From contig NZ_JACHIR010000001.1 of assembly GCF_014203355.1 (NCBI RefSeq), positions 1,054,001 to 1,118,000 on the forward strand: 64,000 bases of DNA, written 5' to 3'. The position numbers and the translations under genes are program-made. The DNA comes from Kutzneria kofuensis. Its GTDB lineage: Bacteria > Actinomycetota > Actinomycetes > Mycobacteriales > Pseudonocardiaceae. Each line of letters opens with the position of its first letter. Within the stretch, counting starts at the first letter, position 1. Below the pieces are notes generated by a model. It did not search any database and was not told the DNA's origin. It saw only the letters and a program-made list of their open reading frames with translations. This document shows, in pieces, positions 15,892-22,724 of this stretch.

Positions 15892-16772
15892 ACCAGTCCG
15901 AGGCGTTCGACCACCTCGGTGGTCGCCTTGGACATGTTGAACGTGTAGAAGTGCACGCCCGGCACGCCCTCGTCGATCAGCCGCTGCGCCAGTTCCGTGA
16001 CGATGTCGATGCCCTCGGCGCGGAACGCCTTCGGGTCGTCCACCAGCGGATCCAGCCGGCGGGCCAGCGACGGCGGCACCGGGGCGCCGGACAGCTCGAC
16101 CGTCTTGCGCAGCGTCCGGACCGTGGTCAGCGGCAGGATCCCGGGCAGCAGCGGGGCGTCACAGCCCCGCTTGGCCAGCCGGTCCCGCAACCGCAGGAAG
16201 TCCTCGGCCTCGAAGAACAGCTGCGCGATGGCGAAGTCCGCGCCGGCCCGGAACTTCCGCACCAGGTACTTGGTGTCGGTGTCGAGATCCTCCGACCTCG
16301 GGTGCCCGTACGGGAAGGCGGAGACGCCGACACAGAAGTCGCCCAGGCCCTTGACCAGGGCGACCAGCTCCTCGGCGTAGGACAACCCCTGTGGGTGCTT
16401 GACCCACTCCCCCATCGGGTCGCCGGGCGGGTCGCCGCGCACGGCGAGGATGTTGCGCACGCCCACCGCGGCGTACCAGCCGATGACGTTGCGCAGCTCC
16501 GCCACCGAGTGGTCCACGGCCGTCAGGTGTGCCATCGGCAACAGCGACGTCTCCTGCACCACACGACCGGTGGTCCGGATCGTCCGGTCGCGGCTGGACC
16601 CGCCGGCCCCGTAGGTGACCGACATGAACGCCGGCTCCAGGCCCTCCAACTGCCGGATCGCCAGCCAGAGCCGCTGCTCATCGGCCTCGTCGCGGGGCGG
16701 GAAGAACTCCACCGAGAACACGGGTCCCGGCCCCGTCAGGCGGTCCAGCACATGCGCGCACGACAACTCCAC
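15876..16772 (-). CDS. metF: Methylenetetrahydrofolate reductase
   Basis: Encodes 298 residues, the usual length for bacterial MetF. The TIM-barrel flavoprotein motifs are present: SVEFFPPRDEADE near the N-terminus, PAFMSVTYGAGGSSRDRTI, NILAVRGDPPGD and DFAIAQLFFEAEDFLRLRDRL. It reduces 5,10-methylene-THF to 5-methyl-THF in the cytoplasm using FAD, supplying the methyl group used by MetE next door. A cobalamin riboswitch lies directly upstream on the same strand (16812-16960), and a strong terminator separates it from metE, so it has its own B12-regulated transcript. Confidence 0.95.
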   Translation of the reverse strand: MELSCAHVLDRLTGPGPVFSVEFFPPRDEADEQRLWLAIRQLEGLEPAFMSVTYGAGGSSRDRTIRTTGRVVQETSLLPMAHLTAVDHSVAELRNVIGWYAAVGVRNILAVRGDPPGDPMGEWVKHPQGLSYAEELVALVKGLGDFCVGVSAFPYGHPRSEDLDTDTKYLVRKFRAGADFAIAQLFFEAEDFLRLRDRLAKRGCDAPLLPGILPLTTVRTLRKTVELSGAPVPPSLARRLDPLVDDPKAFRAEGIDIVTELAQRLIDEGVPGVHFYTFNMSKATTEVVERLGLVPARA

Positions 16773-16811
16773 CGCGTGTCAGCTCCATCCTCGTGGACAA
16801 CACAGCCGGGC

Positions 16812-16960
16812 CCGCGGCCGGTGTCTGACTCCCGACCCGCCGCCGCTCCCACCAGGTGGACGCCGCGACGCGCCGGTCACAGTGGCGGGACCGCGCCGGA
16901 CTCGCACCGGCTTCCCTGCACCGCGGGCCGGAAACCGATCTTACTGGGTCGGCCTCGAGA
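16812..16960 (-). promoter_or_regulatory. Cobalamin riboswitch upstream of metF
   Basis: On the minus strand the conserved core is seen: GGGAAGCCGGTGCGAGTCCG, then GCGCGGTCCCGCCACTGTGACCGG, and near the 3' end GAGTCAGACACCGGCC. These are the class I cobalamin (B12-box) elements. Binding of adenosylcobalamin or a related corrinoid would reduce metF expression. Outer boundaries are estimated. Confidence 0.88.
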
Positions 16961-16989
16961 AGCCCTCGACCGGCGTCCACCATGTGGAC

Positions 16990-17026
16990 CGCCGGTGCCG
17001 TGTCCACTGTGGACACGGCACCGGCG
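16990..17026 (-). terminator. Strong terminator after metE
   Basis: A perfect 17-bp stem (CGCCGGTGCCGTGTCCA at 16990-17006 with 17010-17026) and a 3-base loop begins 7 bases after the metE stop codon. It separates metE from the metF riboswitch. Confidence 0.75.
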
Positions 17027-17032
17027 GCGCCG

Positions 17033-19345
17033 CTAGCGCGACCGCAACCGGCCGGTGGCGGCGACCAGGTTGGCCAGGGTGGCCCGGACCTCGGGGTAGC
17101 CACGGGTCTTGAGGCCGCAGTCGGGGTTCACCCACAGCCGCTCGGCCGGGAACGCCGCCGTGGCGGTGCGCAGGTGGCCGACGATCTCCTCGACCGACGG
17201 GACGCGCGGCGAGTGGATGTCCCACACGCCCGGTCCGGCCTCGTTGGGGTAGCCGGCGCGGGCCAGGTCGGCGACGACGGCCATGTTCGACCGGGCCGCC
17301 TCCAGGCTGATCACGTCGGCGTCCATGTCGATGATGGCCTGCAGCACGTCACCGAACTCCGCGTAGCACATGTGGGTGTGGACCTGGGTGTCGTCCCGCA
17401 CGCCCGAGGTGGCCAGCCGGAACGAGGCGACGGCCCAGTCCAGGTACGCGGCGCGGTCGGCGGTGCGCAGCGGCAGGGTCTCCCGCAGCGCCGGCTCGTC
17501 CACCTGGATGACCTTGATGCCGGCGGCCTCCAGGTCGACGACCTCGTCGCGCAGGGCGAGGGCGACCTGGCGGGCGGTGTCGCCCGCCGGCTGGTCGTCC
17601 CGCACGAACGACCAGGCCAGCATGGTGACCGGGCCGGTCAGCATGCCCTTGACCGGGCGTTCGGTCAGGCTCTGCGCGTAGGTGGCCCACTCGACGGTCA
17701 TCGGCGCCGGCCGCGCCACGTCGCCGACGATGATCGGCGGCCGGACGTAGCGGGTGCCGTACGACTGGACCCAGCCGTGCTGCGTGGCCAGGAAGCCGGT
17801 GAGCTGCTCGCCGAAGTACTGGACCATGTCGTTGCGCTCCGGCTCGCCGTGCACCAGCACGTCCAGGCCGATCCGCTCCTGCTCGGCGACGACCGAGCGG
17901 ATCTCGGCGCGCATCGCCTCCCGGTAGGCGTCCTGGTCGAGCCGGCCGGCCCGCAGCGCGGCGCGGGCCTTGCGCAGCTCGGCGGTCTGCGGGAACGAGC
18001 CGATGGTGGTGGTCGGCAGCTCCGGCAGCCGCAGCCGGTCCCGCTGGGCCTTCGTCCGCTCCCCGTACGGGCTCGTGCGGTGCAGGTCGGCGTCGGTGAC
18101 GGCGGCGACACGCTCCCGCACGGCCGGCACCTTGACGATCGGCGAGGCCGCACGGGAGGCCAGCCGGCTGGCGTTGACGTGCAAGGTGTTGCTGATGGCG
18201 TTGCGGCCCTCGGTCAGGCCCCGGCGCAGCGTGACGATCTCGTCCAGCTTCTGCCGCGCGAACGACAGCCAGCCGGCGATCTCCGGGTCCAGGTCGGTGT
18301 CGAGGGTGACGTCGAGCGGCACGTGCAGCAGCGAGCAGGACGCCGCCACGTCCACCGAGCCGGCCAGCCCGAGCAGCGTGCCCAGCGTGCCGAGGGCGTC
18401 GGCCAGGTCAACGGCCCAGACGTTGCGGCCGTTGACGACGCCGGCGACCAGCCGCTTGTCCTGGACGCCGCCGATCTTGGCCAGGCCGTCGAGGTTGGCC
18501 GCGGCGTTGCCGGTGAAGTCCAGCGCCAGGCCCTCGACCGGCGCGGACGCCAGCACCGGCAGCGCGTCGCCGAGGCGGTCGAAGTAGGAGGCGACGAGGA
18601 TCTTCGGGCGCGCCGGCTCGGCCGCCAGGGCCGCGTAGGTCTCGGCGACCTTGCCCAGCACGTCGGCCGGCTGGTCGGTGACGAGCGCCGGCTCGTCCAG
18701 CTGGACCCACTCCGCGCCGGCCGCGCGCAGTTGCCGCAGCAGGTCCACGTACAGCGGGACGACCCGGTCGAGCAGGTCCAGCGGCCGGAAGCCGTCGGCG
18801 CCGGTCGGGTCCTTGGCCAACAGCAGGAAGCTGACCGGGCCGACGAGCACCGGCCGGGTTCGCACGCCCTGGTCGAGGGCCTCGGCGAACTCCGCCAGCG
18901 GCTTGCCGGCGTCCAGCGTGAACCGGGTGTCCGGCCCGAGCTCCGGCACGAGGTAGTGGTAGTTGGTGTCGAACCACTTGGTCATCTCCATCGGCGGCGC
19001 GTCCGCGGTGCCGCGCGCCATGGCGAAGTAGCGGTCCAGCCGGCCGGCCGGGGTCGTCGCGTCCGGCACGGCGGCGAGGTGCCGCTCGGGGATCGCGCCG
19101 AGCAGCCACGCCGTGTCCAGGACATGGTCGTAGAACGAGAAATAGTTGCTCGGGATCTCGTCGATGCCGGCGTCGCGCAGCTCGGCCAGGTTCTGCCGGC
19201 GCAGCTCACGCGCCGTGCCGAGCAGGGCATCGGCGTCGACACGGCCCGCCCAGTACGACTCGATCGACTTCTTCAGCCGGCGGTCGGCGCCCTGGCGAGG
19301 ATAGCCGTACACGGTGGCACGGCTGGCGGTGCTTGTCGGGGTCAC
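17033..19345 (-). CDS. metE: Cobalamin-independent methionine synthase
   Basis: Encodes 770 residues, the normal MetE length, with two TIM-barrel halves. The N-terminal half begins TVYGYPRQGADRRLKKSIESYW. The C-terminal catalytic half has TTTIGSFPQT and PMTVEWATYAQS, plus the zinc and homocysteine site: the HTHMCY motif and NPDCGLKTRG supply His and Cys ligands. It transfers the methyl group of 5-methyl-THF to homocysteine without B12. The GTG at 19345 follows AAGGAGA at 6 bases; the frame continues upstream only through the riboswitch. Regulation by the cobalamin riboswitch (19478-19675) means it is expressed when B12 is scarce. Confidence 0.95.
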   Translation of the reverse strand: MTPTSTASRATVYGYPRQGADRRLKKSIESYWAGRVDADALLGTARELRRQNLAELRDAGIDEIPSNYFSFYDHVLDTAWLLGAIPERHLAAVPDATTPAGRLDRYFAMARGTADAPPMEMTKWFDTNYHYLVPELGPDTRFTLDAGKPLAEFAEALDQGVRTRPVLVGPVSFLLLAKDPTGADGFRPLDLLDRVVPLYVDLLRQLRAAGAEWVQLDEPALVTDQPADVLGKVAETYAALAAEPARPKILVASYFDRLGDALPVLASAPVEGLALDFTGNAAANLDGLAKIGGVQDKRLVAGVVNGRNVWAVDLADALGTLGTLLGLAGSVDVAASCSLLHVPLDVTLDTDLDPEIAGWLSFARQKLDEIVTLRRGLTEGRNAISNTLHVNASRLASRAASPIVKVPAVRERVAAVTDADLHRTSPYGERTKAQRDRLRLPELPTTTIGSFPQTAELRKARAALRAGRLDQDAYREAMRAEIRSVVAEQERIGLDVLVHGEPERNDMVQYFGEQLTGFLATQHGWVQSYGTRYVRPPIIVGDVARPAPMTVEWATYAQSLTERPVKGMLTGPVTMLAWSFVRDDQPAGDTARQVALALRDEVVDLEAAGIKVIQVDEPALRETLPLRTADRAAYLDWAVASFRLATSGVRDDTQVHTHMCYAEFGDVLQAIIDMDADVISLEAARSNMAVVADLARAGYPNEAGPGVWDIHSPRVPSVEEIVGHLRTATAAFPAERLWVNPDCGLKTRGYPEVRATLANLVAATGRLRSR

Positions 19346-19477
19346 GGGGCTCTCCTTCGCGAGTCCACGTGGACCCGCGGGCGCGCGCGTGACCGGCCTC
19401 GACCGGCATCCGGTCGGGACTGGAGCGACGACCCACCCGCGAGGTCTCGGCCAGCACCCCACGGTCGTGGGATGCAC

Positions 19478-19675
19478 AGCGGGCAGGTCTTCGGACTCGT
19501 GGGCGGTCCGGCGCTCGCCGGGTTTCCTACTGGCCGTCGCTTCCCAGGCCGGGTGGCCCAGTGCCGTCTGACGGCGGTCGTTCCCACTCACCGCTGCGGG
19601 GCAGTCCCGGATTCGCACCGGGTTCCCTCTTGCCTCGGTCGCCGTCGTGTAGCCCACGGCGCCCGAACCAGCTGC
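19478..19675 (-). promoter_or_regulatory. Cobalamin riboswitch upstream of metE
   Basis: On the minus strand: GAGGCAAGAGGGAACCCGGTGCGAATCCGGGACTGCCCCGCAGCGGTGAG spans the conserved core, and CCCACGAGTCCGAAGACCTGCC is the 3' conserved part, about 130 bases before the metE start. The motif order is that of class I cobalamin riboswitches. Boundaries are approximate. Confidence 0.92.
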
Positions 19676-19715
19676 GCTGCCCACTGTAGCGCCGGGGTGG
19701 TGGACCACCGCTAGA

Positions 19716-19730
19716 GTTAACGCCGTTAAC
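19716..19730. promoter_or_regulatory. GTTAAC palindrome, likely operator
   Basis: GTTAACGCCGTTAAC is a 15-base palindrome 18 bases before the ATG of the epimerase-family gene and on the 5' side of the metE riboswitch. It is AT-rich relative to its surroundings and has the size of a TetR/GntR-type half-site pair. The protein that binds is unknown. Confidence 0.5.
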
Positions 19731-19748
19731 CCGACCTTGGGAGGACCG

Positions 19749-20636
19749 ATGCGCGTTGTCGTGGCCGGCGCGTCCGGCGTGATCGGGACCGCGCTGACGC
19801 CGGTCCTGCGGGCCGCCGGGCACGAGGTGATCCGGCTGGTCCGCCGCCCGGCCGCGGCCGCCGACGAGCGGTCGTGGGATCCCGACGCGGGCGTCATCGC
19901 CGACGGGGCGCTGGACGGGGTCGACGCCGTGATCAACCTCTGCGCGGTCGACACCACCGCCGAGCGGTGGACCCCGTCGTTCAAAGCCGCACTGCTCTCC
20001 AGCCGCGTGGTTCCGACCCGGGTACTGGCCGACGCCGTCGCCGCGCACGGCGTTCCCGCGCTGCTCAACAGCTCCTCCGTCGCGTACTACGGCGACACCG
20101 GGGACCGCGTCATCGACGAGTCCGCGCCGGCCGGCGCCGGGTTCCTGGCCGAGATGGACCGTGACCGCGAGGAGGCGTGCAAGCCGGCCTCCGACGCACG
20201 GGTTGTGTTGCTGCGCACCGGAATCGTGCTCTCCCCCACCGGCGGCCTGCTCGGCCAGCTGCGCCCCATGGTCGCCTGGGGCGCCGGCGGTCGGATGGGC
20301 ACCGGTCGCCAGTACCTGTCGTGGATCTCCCTCGCCGACGAGGTCGCCGCCATCCGGTTCGCCCTGGAACAGCAGGACATCAGCGGCCCCCTCAACCTCT
20401 CCGGCCCGCAACCCGTCACCAACGCCGAGATGGTCCGCTCACTCGGCCAACTCCTGCGCCGCCCCACCCCCTGGGTCTATCCCGCCTGGCTGCTCCGCCT
20501 CTTCGCCGGCGAACTCGCCGACGCCGGCGCCCTCACCGGCCAACGCGCCGTACCCGATGCCCTGATGCGCCACGGCTTCGAGTTCCAGCACCCGACCGTC
20601 GCGGAGGCGCTGGCCGCCGCGGTGCGGGGCAGTTGA
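19749..20636 (+). CDS. TIGR01777-type epimerase/SDR protein
   Basis: Encodes 295 residues of the atypical SDR group that includes SulA/YfcH-like proteins. The nucleotide-binding motif GASGVIGTAL is at about residues 7-16, followed by VDAVINLCA, LLNSSSVAYYGD (catalytic Tyr in a YYG motif), VLLRTGIVLSP and YLSWISLADEVAA, with a C-terminal domain ending HPTVAEALAAAV. All are family signatures. The ATG at 19749 follows GGGAGGA; a TTG 12 bases earlier was rejected. A palindromic operator precedes it. The physiological reaction of this family is not settled. Confidence 0.87.
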   Translation: MRVVVAGASGVIGTALTPVLRAAGHEVIRLVRRPAAAADERSWDPDAGVIADGALDGVDAVINLCAVDTTAERWTPSFKAALLSSRVVPTRVLADAVAAHGVPALLNSSSVAYYGDTGDRVIDESAPAGAGFLAEMDRDREEACKPASDARVVLLRTGIVLSPTGGLLGQLRPMVAWGAGGRMGTGRQYLSWISLADEVAAIRFALEQQDISGPLNLSGPQPVTNAEMVRSLGQLLRRPTPWVYPAWLLRLFAGELADAGALTGQRAVPDALMRHGFEFQHPTVAEALAAAVRGS

Positions 20637-21176
20637 TGTCCTTGGGGGCGTCGAGGAGCAGTGAGACGGCGATGGTGACGACGTTGTCGCGGGTGAAGAC
20701 GTCGACGCCGCCGAGCTTGTCGGCCCAGCGCTGGACGATCTCCGGCTCGACCTGGTCGGCGATGGCGTCGTAGTAGAGCTGGAAGCCGGCCCAGCTGTTG
20801 CCGGGCTCGACCTGGCTCGTGTAGTCGGCGAGCCTGGTCCGGCCGACGACTCGGTTGGTGGTGTTCCACAGGTCGTAGGTGAAGTCGCGGGAGTCGCGGA
20901 TGTCCTTCGGCGTGCCGAGGCGGTGGACGTGGCCGCCGACGAAGGTGTCGATGTCGAGCTTGGCCAGGACGTCGTGGGCACGGAGCACGCCGGGCACGGA
21001 GTCGGCGGTGCCCCAGGCCTTGAACGGGGACGCGGCCGCGCGGTGACGGGCAGCGCCGCGAAGGTCTTCTTCGGGGCGGCGGCGGCCCGGCCGGTCGAGT
21101 TCGTCGCTCCGAGGCCCGCAGCCGCGCCCGGACCGGCCGCCGCGGCACCGAACGCCAGCGCTCCCCGTCGAGTCAT
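20637..21176 (-). pseudogene. MBL-fold metallohydrolase remnant with internal deletion
   Basis: The N-terminal signal peptide (MTRRGALAFGAAAAG, Tat-like, from 21176) and mature start (PKKTFAALPVTA) are in one frame. The C-terminal part (PGVLRAHDVLAKLDIDTFVGGHVHRLGTPKDIRDS, then a helical domain ending SLLLDAPKDIN) continues in another frame from about 21010. The metal-binding HxHxDH part of a metallo-beta-lactamase fold, about 150 residues, is missing. The natural stop is also lost, so the frame runs on antisense into the neighbouring epimerase gene. The pieces match exported MBL-fold hydrolases. This is a broken gene. Confidence 0.6.
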
Positions 21177-21371
21177 CTGTCCTGCCGTCACCTTCCCCTC
21201 TCTCAATACATATATCTGTATATCTATTGCGAGGCTAGCAGGCGACCGGGCATCGCCGGTCGATCGAGTGAGGACATGGCCGGACGGACGGATTCGGTTG
21301 CGCGTTCGTCCCCCGGACACAGGTCGGCCCGGCACGAACGACTGTTCATGCCGGGCCGAACGTGATTTCCG

Positions 21372-22136
21372 CTACTCCGCGGCGATCTGCCGGATGCGGG
21401 CGTCCATGGCCGGGCTGTTGCCGGTGATCTGCTTGAACTCCGCCAGTTCCAGCGCGAGCCCCTCGTCCAGGGAAAGCTCGGCCGACCGCACGAGGACCCG
21501 CTTAGTCGCGTAGACGGCCTCGGTCGGCAGCTCCACCAGCTTGCGGCACCACTCGACGGCGGCGTCGACGAAGCCCTCGTTCGGCAGCACGGCGTTGACC
21601 CAGCCGACCCGCAGCGCCTCCTCGGCGCGGAACACCCGGCCGCGCAGCAGGACCTCGGCGGCCAGGCCCGGCCCGATCAGCCGGAGCAGGCGCGGCGTGC
21701 CGCCACCGCCGGTGGTGATGCCGACGTTCACCTCGGGATTGCCCAGGTGCGACCGCTCCGAGGCGACCCGCAGCTGGCAGGCGATGGCCAGCTCGTTGCC
21801 GGCGCCCCAGGCCTGGCCGTCGATGGCGGCGACCACCGGCTGCGGGATGTCCCGCACCAGGTCGGTGACCCGCCGCCAGGCCGGCGGCCCGTCCTCGCCC
21901 TCGCCGCGGCCGAGGCGCTGCAGGTCCTCCAGGTCGCCGTGCGCGATGAAGTAGCCGTCCACGCCGCCGGTCAGCATCACGGCCTTCAGCTCGTCGGAAT
22001 CCTTCCCGACCCGCTCCAGCAGATCGCCGAGCTCGGCGATGGAGGCGAAGTCGAGATAGTTCCGCGGCGGCCGCGTGTACGTCAGAACCGCGATGCCATC
22101 GCGGTTTTCCAGAGCCCAGTTACCCACTCGGCCCAT
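21372..22136 (-). CDS. Enoyl-CoA hydratase/isomerase family protein
   Basis: Encodes 254 residues of the crotonase superfamily. The oxyanion-hole segments are YFIAHGDLEDL and AIDGQAWGAGNELAIACQLRVAS. The residues equivalent to the two catalytic glutamates of enoyl-CoA hydratase are kept (NPEVNVGITTGGGGTPRL and GLAAEVLLRGRVF). The first oxyanion loop has His where Ala or Gly is common, so substrate range may differ from housekeeping beta-oxidation enzymes. It acts on a CoA thioester in the cytoplasm. It stands alone and is divergent from the SRPBCC gene. Confidence 0.88.
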   Translation of the reverse strand: MGRVGNWALENRDGIAVLTYTRPPRNYLDFASIAELGDLLERVGKDSDELKAVMLTGGVDGYFIAHGDLEDLQRLGRGEGEDGPPAWRRVTDLVRDIPQPVVAAIDGQAWGAGNELAIACQLRVASERSHLGNPEVNVGITTGGGGTPRLLRLIGPGLAAEVLLRGRVFRAEEALRVGWVNAVLPNEGFVDAAVEWCRKLVELPTEAVYATKRVLVRSAELSLDEGLALELAEFKQITGNSPAMDARIRQIAAE

Positions 22137-22295
22137 TATCCGAGAACGGCGTCACCAGCGGCAACGGCACGTTCGGGCATCGACCCCGGTCCGAATTGAC
22201 GCCACCAGGGTGTCGGCCGGTGACTCACCCTGGGGCGAGCGACCCGGGTCCGGGGCGACGATTTTCCCGTCACACCGACCAGGGAAGGAAATCCG

Positions 22296-22724
22296 ATGTC
22301 CGTCACCCGTTTTCACCTCGTCTCCACGCTCAGCCCGGCCGAGGCGCTGGCCGTGCTCACCGACTTCGGCCCGGCCCGCGCGCAGAACTGGCCGTCGATC
22401 GACACCGACCACTTCCAGGTGCACGCGGTCGGCGACACCTGGGCCGAGGTCACCGAAGGCACCGCCGCCGCCTGGGAGCGGGCCCGGTACGAATGGGACG
22501 CCGCCAAGGGGCGGGTCACCGTGTCCACGCACGAGTCGAAGCTGTTCGGGGCCGGCGGCGGCTGGGTGTTCCAGCTCAGCGCGGACGGCGACGGCACGCG
22601 GGTCGACGTCGAGCTGACCCGGGAGCCGCACAACTTCAAGCAGCGCCTGCTCGCCGCCGCGCTGCCGATCGTGGGGCCGGCGAGCCTGCGGAAGTCCTTC
22701 GCGGCGGCGTTGAAGGCTAGGTAG
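22296..22724 (+). CDS. SRPBCC-like small protein
   Basis: Encodes 142 residues with the START/SRPBCC pattern: an N-terminal strand (VTRFHLVSTL), a helix (SPAEALAVLTDFGPARAQNWP), successive beta strands (HFQVHAVGDTWAEVTEG, RARYEWDA, VSTHESKLFGAGGGWVFQLSA, RVDVELTREP) and a long C-terminal helix. Such proteins bind hydrophobic ligands or act as cyclases. GGAAGG-like bases precede the ATG. Its last 8 bases overlap the convergent LuxR gene. No specific ligand can be named. Confidence 0.7.
   Translation: MSVTRFHLVSTLSPAEALAVLTDFGPARAQNWPSIDTDHFQVHAVGDTWAEVTEGTAAAWERARYEWDAAKGRVTVSTHESKLFGAGGGWVFQLSADGDGTRVDVELTREPHNFKQRLLAAALPIVGPASLRKSFAAALKAR

Noticed and set aside
16856-19714. 952-codon plus-strand ORF antisense to metE
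   Set aside because: Covers both riboswitches and metE on the opposite strand; no family features.
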